Of a stretch of 64,000 nucleotides of DNA, positions 24,152-34,259 are shown piece after piece; positions within the stretch are counted from its first letter, which is position 1; each line of letters starts with the position of its first letter. The position numbers were made by a program, and so were the translations under genes. The DNA is from Ilex aquifolium (lineage: Eukaryota; Streptophyta; Magnoliopsida; Aquifoliales; Aquifoliaceae), in assembly GCA_951799425.1 (NCBI GenBank), contig OX637404.1:23122545-23186544 (forward strand). Reading direction: 5' to 3'. Under the pieces are notes generated by a model that saw only the letters and a list, made by a program, of their open reading frames with translations, did no database searches and was not told the DNA's origin.

Positions 24152-24771
24152 CATTTGTTCCCATTGATTCTCCTTATCATCGAAAAGTAATCTCCACAGT
24201 TTTCCCATTTCTTTGCATTTCTGTGTCATATTGATTAATAAGAGTGTGCAAGAAAATTTGATAGCAATGGTGTGTCCAGTATGTTTTCTTGTGGCTTGGT
24301 AAATATTTGGGTTTATCAAAGAAGAAATCATACATTGAGGGCTCAAACATGGCTGACTAAGGAAATAATTTTGCAGAAAAAATGGCTAAGGCTCAATATC
24401 AAATCAAAGATGGCCTAAAATCCTTTCTCAAGTATGTGAACATGTATGTGTCGTATGAACAGATTTCTTGGGGATATGTCAACAGATTACCTTAGTTGCG
24501 TCAATCAAAGCAAATTTAATGAGATTATTCAAAAATAGAGAGTGAAAGACCTTACTTGAATAAATGTTAATTATCTCTTAAAAGTATGATAAGGCTCAAA
24601 ACTTACCATGGTATTCTTTATCATCTCCACTGGTAATGTCAGGTTTTTCATGGAATGTCGGTTATATACCGATTCTATTTTTGAGTCTGGTCATTCTTTA
24701 CCTTAAGAATAACAAATAGCAATATACATTTGACATTTAAGCATAGAGAAAATACCATTTTTCAAGGAAGT

Positions 24772-24808
<37 letters not shown>

Positions 24809-24840
24809 AACAAGAAAAATAAAATTCAAAATTATAAACA
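23331..24840. other. Non-coding 3' part of the Athila-type element
   Basis: No convincing reading frame. Contains poly-T runs (about 23539-23560, 24121-24150, 24775-24805) and AT-rich DNA between module 2 and the 3' LTR. Confidence 0.5.
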
Positions 24841-25102
24841 TACTCATTTATCTATGAAAATTGAAAGAAGACTAGATGCACCAATTAAACTTGAAAAACT
24901 ATGGCGTCTCAGGATAAGTCCCTACCCACACTACAGGTTGGCATTTTAGGACATTCCTTACTCCGCCCACATACTCATTTATCTATGAGAATTGAAAGAA
25001 GATAAAATGCACAAATTGAACTTGGAAATTTATGGCGTCTCAGGATCAAATCCCTACCTACACTGTTAGTTGGTAGTTCGGGACGTTCCTTACTCGGCCC
25101 AT
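24841..25102. repeat. 131-bp tandem pair in the Athila post-pol region
   Basis: Units begin TACTCATTTATCTATG at 24841 and 24972 and share TATGGCGTCTCAGGAT and GGACATTCCTTACTC-like parts. Some of it (GGCGTCTCAGGAT ... CCTTACT) resembles the DNA coding the C-terminal end of the CCHC frames, so it may be eroded extra copies. Confidence 0.7.
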
Positions 25103-25214
25103 ATTTTTATTTCAACAACCAGACTTTGTACAAAAATATTTTACAAAAGAGTTCAGACCCTTAACCTTCATTCCAAAACACATTTTTCCACAGCTTTGTT
25201 TTTATAGTCAAAAT

Positions 25215-25640
25215 CTAATCCGAGTCATCGCTTGGATCTATGTCATTATCAGTGACCCTTCCAACTTCTTGTCGCACATAACTTGTAAGTCCCGGACTGG
25301 CATAAGATGGTGTGTCAGGATAATCCTTACTCAGCCCATACACTATCCAGTTTAATCGATCGGTTGCACGACCCGAAATTGGTTCAGAACACTGATTATG
25401 TTTTTTCATATGAAATATCCTGCCACAATAGTAACAAGCACCCAGTCGTTTGGAACGACGATGTTTAGCAAAATTGCTTCTGCCACACAATGGTTGTTGT
25501 TGTTTCTCTCGGATCTCAATTTTTCTCACATCCCTTGCTTTTCTCATTATCACAGCATGCACATCAGATGGGAAAATGCGTAGAACTCCTAGACTAAACC
25601 AAAAAAGTTTAGGATCCATGCTTGCTAAGACTAAAGACAT
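25215..25640 (-). CDS. Post-pol CCHC-type accessory frame, module 2 (141 aa)
   Basis: Paralog of 27484-27915. Shared blocks: FWFSLGVLRIFPSDVHAVIM, a basic stretch SNFAKHRRSKRLGA, the putative zinc site CYYCGRIFHMKKHNQC (C-x2-C-x4-H-x6-C), SEPISGRATDRLNW, YGLSKDYPDTPSY and an acidic C-terminus (DPSDDSD). Both frames stay open although their DNA differs at many sites, which suggests past selection on the protein. The element itself is young, so the duplication is older than this insertion. Confidence 0.58.
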   Translation of the reverse strand: MSLVLASMDPKLFWFSLGVLRIFPSDVHAVIMRKARDVRKIEIREKQQQPLCGRSNFAKHRRSKRLGACYYCGRIFHMKKHNQCSEPISGRATDRLNWIVYGLSKDYPDTPSYASPGLTSYVRQEVGRVTDNDIDPSDDSD

Positions 25641-26180
25641 TCTATCTGGTTCTTTAACGTCTGACAGTCACAAAGACAGTTGAAGCTGCATCCGATGTGA
25701 TCATGAAATACAGGTACAAATACTAAAAAAAACGCGATCCAAAAAAAATAAATTTTTTTTTTTTTTTTTTTTTTTTTCAGATCTAAAACTAAAATTACAA
25801 ATACGAAACTAGAGAAAGTATACCAAAATACAAGCGGAAGGAAGAAGATTTAGGATGAAACAAACAAATTAACGAAGAAGGAATAAACCCAGAATACATA
25901 GGATTGAGGAGGATTATTTGGCAAATTATCAGATCTTACTGTAACAGCAATTACAACATAGTCATTGGAGGGCATAGCAAATTCACAAGGAATCTTATAA
26001 AGACAAATAGCCATGAGAATCACAAGCTGTAGATATCAAATTTCAAATATATATATAAATGAAATTACAAACAAGCAATACTTACAACACTAGCACTAGT
26101 GGGCTAGTGGAGATAAGGTTGTAAGGTACAGATCTGTTCATCTGCCGAAACCTACAAACAAAATACAACAATTACTCAAC

Positions 26181-26312
26181 TCAAGGAATATCTGGGTTTC
26201 TCTGGAAACTCCTCATCCTAAGTGTGAGAACACAAAGAGCACCCAGGTACACATACAAACATATAAGACAAATTATTAAACAAAAGACTGGATCGTCGGC
26301 GTATATGGTCAT
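26181..26312 (-). CDS. Post-pol membrane microprotein frame, module 2 (43 aa)
   Basis: Begins MTIYADDPVFCLIICLICLY and continues hydrophobic (VYLGALCVLTL) to a basic tail with RNPDIP. It shares with 28238-28384 the DDP after four residues, an ICLY-like core, one membrane-span length and an N-P/D-P tail. It is preceded by a CT-rich leader (26330-26460) and a TTTATTAGG site (26463-26471) at the place of the TATA-like site of module 1. Very short, so confidence comes only from the paired conservation. Confidence 0.35.
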   Translation of the reverse strand: MTIYADDPVFCLIICLICLYVYLGALCVLTLRMRSFQRNPDIP

Positions 26313-26629
26313 GTATTTACAGGGGGTGAGTTGTTTTTACAGAGAATAGAAAGAACGACGACGAAGAAGAAGAGAAGAAAAAGAAAGAGAAGAAGATAAG
26401 GGAAAGAGAAAAGGGGGAAACCAACACCGGTGATGGTGGAAGAAAAAGAAAAAGGTGGAAGGCCTAATAAAGGCATTCCTCAGATTTTTTTTTTTTTTTT
26501 TTTTTTTTAACTTTACTTTCGGCAGTGTCGGCAGGCGCAATAATGGCAGCAGGCGCAATAATGGTGCATAGTAATAAAAATGAGTAGGGTAAGAGAACAC
26601 CTCGCACTTGAGCTTTGACCCATGCACCG

Positions 26630-27470
26630 ATATCTGAAACTAGGAACAACAAAATTATACAACAAAATAAAGTGACATGCATTAAAAATAACATTTAATA
26701 AATAAAAGCAACTGTACTTCACTCACGGTTCCAACAAAGAACCAGACACACACTAAATTTTATACCATTAATTGCACACACCCACATTTTCTAAAATGTA
26801 ATGAATGAACGGCTGCCTACTTTTGACTTTTTTTTTTTTTTTTTGCCAGTCTTCACGTGGCTGAAGACTCAATTATCATAAAAGTTAAAATAGTTATACT
26901 TTGCTCCCCTATATTTCACTTATTATATATATCAACCACAAAAATTAATTATTCCTTATACTTTCCCATCAAAACTCATAATATATATACTTAAACCATT
27001 TTCAAAAATTTCAAAAATTTGGGATCTCACAATCTACCCTCCTCAAAAGAATTTCGTCCCTGAAATTCCTTAATTCACCAAGAATCCCAAAATTTGTAGG
27101 GGTACAAAGTGTAACACAAGAAAGAAAAAAAATATAAAGTGTTTATTATTCAAAAGAAAAGGGTGTTATTAAATTTTTTTCAATAAAGTTGTAATTATTC
27201 TCAATTCACTAAACCGAATGAATATAAAATTTCAGATTTTACACTACTAACCCCTTTATTTTACTTATTATATATTTCAACCTCTCTATTTTACTTATTA
27301 TATATTCCAACCCCTTTTTTTTTTTTTTTTTTTATGCATCCTAAAAGGAATCAAAATAAACATTCTTAAGCCAAAAGAGTTTGTACAGAACATAAAAAAA
27401 TAAAATAAAATAAAATAAAATAAAATTTACAGACTCGGACCTTCAGCTTTCATTCCCAACCTCAGTACAC
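26630..27470. other. Spacer between the two post-pol modules
   Basis: AT-rich with poly-T runs near 26829 and 27316 and an AAAATA-type pentamer run near 27396-27425. No gene seen. Confidence 0.5.
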
Positions 27471-27483
27471 TTTTCCACAGAGG

Positions 27484-27915
27484 TCAATCCGATTCCCCCT
27501 CCGTATCTGTGTAAAATGGACAACTAGTAACTCTCCCAACTTCCTCTCTCACAAATCGGTTAAGCACAGTACCGGAATAGCATGGCGTATCAGGGTAATC
27601 CTTACTCAGCCCATGTTTTATCCAGTTTAATCGATCGGTTGCGCGACCGGAAATTGGTTCAGAACATTTGTTGTATCTTTTCTCATGAAAGTATCTGCCA
27701 CACTGTTTACAGGCACCAAGTCGTGTAGCACGACGACGTTTAGAATAACTGCTTCGGCCACAGAGGGGTTTCGCTTGTTTTTCTTTGATTTCAGCCTTCC
27801 TTACTAATCTTGCTTTTCTCATGATCATGGTATGTACATCAGATGGAAAAGTACGTAGGACTCCTAGACTAAACCAAAAAAGATTTACATCCATGATTGA
27901 TACTCTATGACCCAT
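27484..27915 (-). CDS. Post-pol CCHC-type accessory frame, module 1 (143 aa)
   Basis: A basic protein frame with a putative zinc site C-x2-C-x4-H-x6-C (CKQCGRYFHEKRYNKC), preceded by a run of Arg/Lys (SSYSKRRRATRLGA) and followed by EPISGRATDRLNWIKHGLSK. The N-terminal part has FWFSLGVLRTFPSDVH. It shares clear protein similarity along its whole length with 25215-25640, while the DNA between has diverged; that is what suggests a real protein and not chance. It lies about 320 bases after the module-1 membrane frame. Not recognised as any standard Gag, Pol or Env domain; nucleic-acid binding is an inference from the basic and CCHC pattern. Confidence 0.6.
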   Translation of the reverse strand: MGHRVSIMDVNLFWFSLGVLRTFPSDVHTMIMRKARLVRKAEIKEKQAKPLCGRSSYSKRRRATRLGACKQCGRYFHEKRYNKCSEPISGRATDRLNWIKHGLSKDYPDTPCYSGTVLNRFVREEVGRVTSCPFYTDTEGESD

Positions 27916-28109
27916 TATCTGGTTTTTTTACGTCTTCCAGTCACAAAGACGATCAAAACTGACCCACAGATATTATCATTAATACAATGTACATAATATG
28001 AACAGATACAACAATAAAAACAAAAAAAATTTACAGAAAATTTTACGGGTTCAACCTGCGCAGATCAACTACTGTAAACTGCAGATCAACTATTGTAAAC
28101 TGTAGATCT

Positions 28110-28124
28110 CACCCCCCAACCTAG
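28110..28124 (-). promoter_or_regulatory. Internal copy of the polypurine tract
   Basis: CTAGGTTGGGGGGTG matches the terminal tract in 14 of 15 bases and lies 4.8 kb inside the element, between the two small reading frames of the first post-pol module. It could be a central tract or a duplication relic. Confidence 0.55.
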
Positions 28125-28237
28125 ACTGAACATTGTCCCCAATGTTTCGAGTTTTTCGGTTTGTAGAGCTTGAATACGCAGTTAACTGTGGAGATCTGTT
28201 CAATCGCCGATGACCTATACCAAAAAAAAAACAGAGA

Positions 28238-28384
28238 TTAAGCATCTTTGGGGTGGTCTGGGTTTTCATTGGGACAAAAACCCTTGATCATCAGTGCGGC
28301 CCGAAGAAGAACAGCCATAAGTAAATAATACAAACAAATGTAGATCATGAGAAGGAGGATAGGGTCATCGAAAAATGCAGACAT
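28238..28384 (-). CDS. Post-pol membrane microprotein frame, module 1 (48 aa)
   Basis: Starts MSAFFDDPILLLMIYICLY, followed by a further hydrophobic stretch (YLLMAVLLRAALMI), making one or two membrane-spanning helices of about 25 residues, then a short polar tail (GFCPNENPDHPKDA). The frame is open for 70 codons upstream too, but that part is a low-complexity Phe/Ser run from CT-rich DNA, so the internal ATG at 28384 is preferred. Upstream lie a TATA-like TTTATAAGG (28534-28541) and a CT-rich leader. A diverged partner lies at 26181-26312 with the same M-x4-DDP start. No function known; accessory or envelope-like roles are speculation. Confidence 0.4.
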   Translation of the reverse strand: MSAFFDDPILLLMIYICLYYLLMAVLLRAALMIKGFCPNENPDHPKDA

Positions 28385-28533
28385 GGTACTGTTATGGGTT
28401 GGATCGTGGTACAGAAGACCAGATGCAGTGGAGAAGAAGAAGAAAAGAGAAGAAGCAGAAGAAGAAAAAGAAAAGAAAAGAGTAAAGGTGTGGTGAGGAA
28501 AAGAAAAAAAAGAAAAAAAAAGCGATGGGAGCC

Positions 28534-31500
28534 TTATAAAGGCAGTCCATCGTGTCGGGTGTCTGACTGACCCGACCCTTTTTTGTGTCGGCAAGCGTAA
28601 TCTCCGGAGTGATTTCCGGAGATACTTTCTGGATCCATAAAAAAAATGGTCTCCACATTTTGGACAAAATTCTCCACAAAGGGTTTTAATCTCTGACCAT
28701 TGACGGTAAAAATGTTACCGTTTGATGGGTTCTCCACTTCCACTGCCCCATGTTCAAATACCTTTTTAACAATGTATGGTCCAGTCCATTTTGATTTCAA
28801 CTTACCAGGAAATAGGCGAAGTCTCGAATTGAAAAGTAGAACCTTTTGATCAGGTTCAAAAGATTTTCGCACTATGTTCTTGTCATGAAAAATTTTCATC
28901 CTGGTTTTTGCAATCTTAGCATTTTCATATGCTTCATTTCTCAATTCCTCCAATTCATTAATCTGAAGCTTCCGTGACAGTCCAGCCTTGTCTAAGTCAA
29001 AATTCATTGCTTTAATAGCCCAGTATGCCCTATGTTCCAATTCCACAGGCAAGTGACATGGCTTTCCATAGACTAATCGATAGGGAGACATGCCCAAAAT
29101 TGTTTTAAAAGCAGTTCGGTATGCCCAGAGCGCATCAGTTAGTCTTAATGACCAATCTTTGCGATCTGGGTTCACCGTTTTTTCCAAAATTAATTTGATC
29201 TCCCGATTAGCTAACTCAGCTTGTCCACTGGTCTGTGGATGATAAGGGGTTGCAATTTTGTGAAAAATCAAGTATTTTTTCATTAAATTCCAGAAGGGAC
29301 GATTGCAAAAATGAGAACCCCCATCACTTATAATGGATTTTGGAATTCCAAACCGAGATAAAATATTTTCTTTTAAAAACTTGATCACTGTTTGATGATC
29401 ATTATTTCGGCATGGAATTGCTTCAACCCATTTGGATACATAGTCTACGGCTACTAAAATGTATAGATAGCCAAAGGAGGGGGGAAATGGTCCCATAAAA
29501 TCGATACCCCAACAGTCAAAAATTTCGATCACCAAAATTGGGTTTAAGGGCATCATGTTTCTTTTTGAAATGTTTCCCAACCTTTGACATCTATCGCAAG
29601 TTACGCAAAAAACATGGACATCTTGGAAAAGTGTGGGCCAGTAAAATCCACACTGCAAGATTTTTGCAGCGGTTTTTCGAGATGAAAAATGACCACCGCA
29701 TGCTTCTGAATGACAAAATGTTATTACCTGTCTACTTTCCTGAGCGGGGATGCAACGTCTTATGATCTGATCCTTACAGTACTTGAATACGTAGGGATCT
29801 TCCCAAAAGAAATTGCGGACCTCCCTCAGAAACTTCTTTTTGTCCATGGGAGTGAAAAATGGAGGAAGTGTTCCGGTAGCAAGGAAATTAGCAATATCAG
29901 CGTACCATGGGGTCTCATCAATCCTGAATAGTTGTTCATCAGGGAATTTTTCATTGATTGGCAGTCCATCCTCATGAAATTCATAAGTTAATCTTGACAG
30001 ATGATCTGCCACCACATTTTCCACACCCTTTTTGTCCTTAATGACTAAATCAAATTCTTGGAGCAAAAGGATCCATCTCAAGAGCCTTGGTTTGGCATCT
30101 TTTTTTGTAAGCAAAAATTTCAGTGCTGCATGGTCAGTAAATACAGTAACAGAAGAACCAACAAGATAAGATCGAAATTTTTCCAATGCAAATACTACAG
30201 CAAGTAATTCCTTTTCAGTTGTTGAGTAATTCATTTGGGCATCATTTAAAGTTTTACTTGCATAGTAAATCACATGTGGCTTCTTATCTTTTCTTTGTCC
30301 CAAAACAGCACCTACAGCATAGTCACTAGCATCACACATCAATTCAAAGGGTAGAGTCCAGTCAGGAGGTTGCATTATTGGGGCAGAAATTAACATGCCT
30401 TTGAGTTTGTCAAAGGATTTTTGGCACGCTTCATTCCAGTCAAAAATGACATCCTGACTCAAAAGATGACACATAGGTTTTGCTATGGTGCTGAAGTCTT
30501 TTATGAATCTTCTGTAGAATCCTGCATGACCTAAGAATGATCGAACATCCTTTACAACCCTAGGAGCAGGAAGATTCCTTATCAAATCAATTTTTGCTTT
30601 ATCAACTTTCATGCCTTCAGACGACACAATGTGACCCAAGACAATGCCTTGATTCACCATGAAATGACATTTCTCCCAGTTAAGCACCAGATTTGCCTCT
30701 TTGCATCTTATCAAAACTTTTTCTAGGTTAGCTAGACACAAATCAAATGAGTCACCATATACCGAGAAATCATCCATGAAGATTTCCAAAAAATTTTCGA
30801 CCATGTCACTGAACAAGCTCAGCATACATCTTTGAAATGTTGCAGGAGCGTTACAAAGTCCGAATGGCATCCTTTTGAATGCAAAGGTGCCAAATGGACA
30901 TGTGAATGTGGTCTTTTCTTGGTCATTCAGAGCTATCTCAATTTGATTGTATCCGGAATACCCATCTAGGAAACAGTAAAATTCATGGCCTGCTATTCTC
31001 TCGAGGACTTGGTCAAGGAAGGGAAGAGGAAAATGGTCTTTTCTAGTCACCAGATTGAGTTTTCGATAGTCAATGCACATTCGCCATCCTGTGACGACTC
31101 GTGTTGGCACAAGTTCATTTGCATCATTTTTGACTACTGTGACTCCAGATTTCTTTGGTACAACTTGGGTTGGACTAACCCATTTGCTATCGGAGATAGG
31201 AAAAATTATCCCTGCATCCAGGAGTTTGAGCACTTCCAGTCTCACAACCTCTTTCATGTGAGGATTCAATCGTCGCTGCATTTGACGAGAGGGTTTTGAG
31301 TCCTCTTCAAGGTATATGGCATGATTACATATTAACGGGCTTATACCTTTCAAATCAGCGATGGTCCACCCAATGATGCTTTTATGACTTTTAAGAACTT
31401 CAATTAATTGAGCTTCTTGCAAGTCTGTGATTTTTGAAGAAATTACCACTGGGTAAGATTTATCCTCACCTAAAAATGCATACTTGAGATCAGAAGGGAG

Positions 31501-34134
31501 CGGTTTCAGTTCAGGCTTTGGTGGCCTGTCACTTGAAGATAGTGGTTTTGTACCACTTGATGAAATTTCTTCAAATTTAGGAGCCCATGTCCCCACATTG
31601 AAGGTAGGACACTCAATGGAGTTTTGTTCCAGAGAGTCAGATGAGTCAGATTTTGACAAAGTTGATTCACTAAGATCCTCACAGAATGAGTCATTCAGAT
31701 GTGCTTGTATTAATGACTCAATGGAATTTATTTCTCCTATCTCCTCGTACTCTCTTGGGTGTTTTGCAATGTCAAAGACGTTCATTTCGAGAGTCATATC
31801 CCCAAAAGTCAATTTCATAATACCATTCCTGCAATTGATTAGTGCATTGGAGGTTGCTAGAAAAGGTCGACCAAGAATGACAGGAATTGGAGTTTCTGAA
31901 TGAACTTCTGGATGAGTATCTAGAACAATGAAGTCTACAGGGAAGACAAAATTATCCACTTGGACAAGTACATCTTCAACAATACCCCTAGGAATTTTTA
32001 CAGATCTATCTGCCAATTGGAGTGTGGTGCAAGTGGGTTTCAGTTCACCTAAACCCAACTGCTGGTAGACAGAGAAAGGAAGCAAGTTGACACTAGCTCC
32101 AAGGTCTAACAATGCTTGCTCAATTTTGAAATTTCCAATGACACATGACACAGTGGGACACCCTGGATCTTCGCACTTTGAAGGGATTTTGTGTTGAAGT
32201 AGGGCACTGGCTTGCTCTGTGAGGAAGGCTCTTTTTTGAACATTTTGGCTTCTTTTGACTGTGCACAAGTCTTTTAAAAACTTGGCATAAGCTGGAACCT
32301 GTTGGATTGCATCCAGAAGTGGGATGTTGATTTTTACTTGCTTGAAAAGCTCGTAAATTTCAGACTGATTGTTTGCTTTCTGTATGCTCTTGAGTCTATG
32401 AGGGAAAGGAGCAGGAATAGAACACGAGGGTTCTTCTTCCCTTGATGGCTCTGGTTCTTGTTCAATCATGGGATCACAGTCATTTTTTTTTTCAAGTTCT
32501 GGCTCACTTAATGGGTTGGCTGGAATTGAGACTGGTTTTGGGTCTGGAATCAGCATGTTTCTGATGGACTTGTCAATCTTTTTGCCACTTCTCAATGTGG
32601 TGACAGTTTTGGCTTGGTCTTGTGGAGTTTCCATAGTTGATGGATTTCCCACCTGAAATTGGCCTTGTGGAGGCTTTGGTTGGGCAGAAAATTTTCCTTT
32701 CTCATGTGTGCTCATGGACTGGGTCAGCTTTTGAATGTGGCCTTTGAGATCCTCAAAAGATTGTGTGGTCTGGGCCTTGAAATCAATAAAAGCTTGAGTA
32801 GAACTATTGTTATAGCTCATTTGGGTTTGCATGAATTGATTCAATGTATCTTCAAGGCTCCTTTTGTGTGGTGGTTGATATGGAGGATATTGTGGAGGTA
32901 CTTGAGGTGGATGTGGTGGCCCTTGTTGATGAGGATATTGTGGAGGTCCTTGAGGTGGTTGTTGTGGACCTTGTTGCTGATTCATGGGGGTTGGTTGTGT
33001 GTTTCTCCAACTGAAATTTGGGTGGTTCCGCCACCCTGGATTGTATGTTTCAGAATATGGGTTGGAGTAAGGCTTGTTGAAATTGGAAATGGCATTTGTT
33101 TGTTCCAACAAAACTTCTTTGAATGCCGGAATGGTCGGACATTCCCCAGTAGGATGCCCTGTTAGTGCACAAATCCCACACACTTGTTCTGTGGGAGGGA
33201 CAACATCAACTTGATGGACCTTTTTCATCTCTAAAGCTTCAAGCTTTCGAGACAAAGTGGACATTTTTGCTCTAAGATCATCATCTTCTCTCAAGACATA
33301 CTTACCCCCTTGGAAAGTAGGTGGTTTGGCTTCTACAGTGGTAGGAGAGGCTGAGTCCCACATTTGAGAACTGTCAGATATGGTATCAAAAAAATTGAAT
33401 GCCTCCTCCGGACTTTTTCCCATGAACTCTCCTTGAGCCATCATTTCGACAAACTGTCGTAACCTAGTGGGCAAGGAGTCATAGAAAAATCCTACCAAAG
33501 TCCAATCTTCAAAAGCATGGTGTGGACAAGATTGGAGAAGATCTTTGAATCTCTCCCAGCTTTGATAAAAAGTTTCCCCTTCTTTGATCGAAAAATTCAT
33601 GATTTGTCTTTTGAGTGCATTAGTGCGGTGCAGAGGAAAGAATTTTCTGAAAAATTCATTCTGTAGAGCCTGCCAATTAGGGATTGAAAGAGATTTTAAA
33701 GAATGTAACCATTGTTTGGCTTTATCCCTCAAAGAGAAAGAAAACAATTTCATTTTTGTCAATTCAGAATTGTCTTGAAATGTTCCACACACTTCTTCGA
33801 AGTCTTTGATATGCAGATACGGATTTTCTGTATCCAATCCCTGAAACACGGGCAATAAATGCACTGTCCCCGGCTTCACAGTGAAGTGGGGTGCATTCTC
33901 CGGAAAAACAAAACAAGAGGGGACACTATTCCTTGTGGGATGTAAGTAATCCCGCAATGTTCGAATGTTGGGTACTTCCCCCTCTCTCACATGATCTTCA
34001 CCCTGCCTATCAATATTTGCCATATTGAAGTTACAAGAATCGGCTTCTGATTTGGGTGAAGGTGGTTCAAGTTGATTTACAGACCCAGAAGATTCAGCAG
34101 GCAAATTTTGAAAGAGGCGATTGGTGTCAGTCAT
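28534..34134 (-). CDS. Gag-pol polyprotein of the Athila-type element, 1866 aa, single frame
   Basis: Retroelement polyprotein in one uninterrupted frame. Order, with approximate residues: Gag core (95-260, [17 protein letters not shown]); zinc knuckle near 315 (C-x2-C-x4-H-x4-C in [14 protein letters not shown]); a Pro/Gln-rich linker (about 370-430); aspartic protease near 680 ([12 protein letters not shown]); reverse transcriptase about 1000-1200 with FMDDF near 1120; RNase H about 1260-1380 ([14 protein letters not shown]); integrase about 1470-1720 with an HHCC finger (H-x3-H-like start, CVTCDRC), core acids in [16 protein letters not shown] and GQAELANRE, and a basic tail ([18 protein letters not shown]). 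It starts about 100 bases after the primer site and ends where the first post-pol module begins. Plus-strand frames of up to 168 codons inside it are antisense shadows. Confidence 0.92.
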   Translation of the reverse strand: MTDTNRLFQNLPAESSGSVNQLEPPSPKSEADSCNFNMANIDRQGEDHVREGEVPNIRTLRDYLHPTRNSVPSCFVFPENAPHFTVKPGTVHLLPVFQGLDTENPYLHIKDFEEVCGTFQDNSELTKMKLFSFSLRDKAKQWLHSLKSLSIPNWQALQNEFFRKFFPLHRTNALKRQIMNFSIKEGETFYQSWERFKDLLQSCPHHAFEDWTLVGFFYDSLPTRLRQFVEMMAQGEFMGKSPEEAFNFFDTISDSSQMWDSASPTTVEAKPPTFQGGKYVLREDDDLRAKMSTLSRKLEALEMKKVHQVDVVPPTEQVCGICALTGHPTGECPTIPAFKEVLLEQTNAISNFNKPYSNPYSETYNPGWRNHPNFSWRNTQPTPMNQQQGPQQPPQGPPQYPHQQGPPHPPQVPPQYPPYQPPHKRSLEDTLNQFMQTQMSYNNSSTQAFIDFKAQTTQSFEDLKGHIQKLTQSMSTHEKGKFSAQPKPPQGQFQVGNPSTMETPQDQAKTVTTLRSGKKIDKSIRNMLIPDPKPVSIPANPLSEPELEKKNDCDPMIEQEPEPSREEEPSCSIPAPFPHRLKSIQKANNQSEIYELFKQVKINIPLLDAIQQVPAYAKFLKDLCTVKRSQNVQKRAFLTEQASALLQHKIPSKCEDPGCPTVSCVIGNFKIEQALLDLGASVNLLPFSVYQQLGLGELKPTCTTLQLADRSVKIPRGIVEDVLVQVDNFVFPVDFIVLDTHPEVHSETPIPVILGRPFLATSNALINCRNGIMKLTFGDMTLEMNVFDIAKHPREYEEIGEINSIESLIQAHLNDSFCEDLSESTLSKSDSSDSLEQNSIECPTFNVGTWAPKFEEISSSGTKPLSSSDRPPKPELKPLPSDLKYAFLGEDKSYPVVISSKITDLQEAQLIEVLKSHKSIIGWTIADLKGISPLICNHAIYLEEDSKPSRQMQRRLNPHMKEVVRLEVLKLLDAGIIFPISDSKWVSPTQVVPKKSGVTVVKNDANELVPTRVVTGWRMCIDYRKLNLVTRKDHFPLPFLDQVLERIAGHEFYCFLDGYSGYNQIEIALNDQEKTTFTCPFGTFAFKRMPFGLCNAPATFQRCMLSLFSDMVENFLEIFMDDFSVYGDSFDLCLANLEKVLIRCKEANLVLNWEKCHFMVNQGIVLGHIVSSEGMKVDKAKIDLIRNLPAPRVVKDVRSFLGHAGFYRRFIKDFSTIAKPMCHLLSQDVIFDWNEACQKSFDKLKGMLISAPIMQPPDWTLPFELMCDASDYAVGAVLGQRKDKKPHVIYYASKTLNDAQMNYSTTEKELLAVVFALEKFRSYLVGSSVTVFTDHAALKFLLTKKDAKPRLLRWILLLQEFDLVIKDKKGVENVVADHLSRLTYEFHEDGLPINEKFPDEQLFRIDETPWYADIANFLATGTLPPFFTPMDKKKFLREVRNFFWEDPYVFKYCKDQIIRRCIPAQESRQVITFCHSEACGGHFSSRKTAAKILQCGFYWPTLFQDVHVFCVTCDRCQRLGNISKRNMMPLNPILVIEIFDCWGIDFMGPFPPSFGYLYILVAVDYVSKWVEAIPCRNNDHQTVIKFLKENILSRFGIPKSIISDGGSHFCNRPFWNLMKKYLIFHKIATPYHPQTSGQAELANREIKLILEKTVNPDRKDWSLRLTDALWAYRTAFKTILGMSPYRLVYGKPCHLPVELEHRAYWAIKAMNFDLDKAGLSRKLQINELEELRNEAYENAKIAKTRMKIFHDKNIVRKSFEPDQKVLLFNSRLRLFPGKLKSKWTGPYIVKKVFEHGAVEVENPSNGNIFTVNGQRLKPFVENFVQNVETIFFMDPESISGNHSGDYACRHKKGSGQSDTRHDGLPL

Positions 34135-34235
34135 AAAACAAAATTATTCACAATAAGGCAAAAATATAAACAAAAAGAGAGGTTTTTTTTTTTTTTTTTT
34201 TTTCACCTTTTTCTAAAAAGAGCACCTTTTATGGT

Positions 34236-34253
34236 TCCCCGGCAACGGCGCCA
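34236..34253 (-). promoter_or_regulatory. Primer-binding site, tRNA-Asp type
   Basis: The minus strand reads TGGCGCCGTTGCCGGGGA, matching the 3' end of plant tRNA-Asp (18 bases), six bases from the 5' LTR. Confidence 0.88.
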
Positions 34254-34259
34254 AAAACT

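Noticed and set aside
26337-26722. Minus frames of 69-96 codons upstream of the module-2 microprotein
   Set aside because: Driven by an A/T run and CT-rich leader; not conserved with module 1.
28392-28679. 95-codon minus frame with Phe runs overlapping the pol end
   Set aside because: Different frame of the same CT-rich leader; no partner frame in module 2.
32659-33165. 168-codon plus-strand frame
   Set aside because: Exactly antisense to the Pro/Gln-rich linker and Gag of the Athila polyprotein; Trp-rich shadow of CCA/CAA codons.
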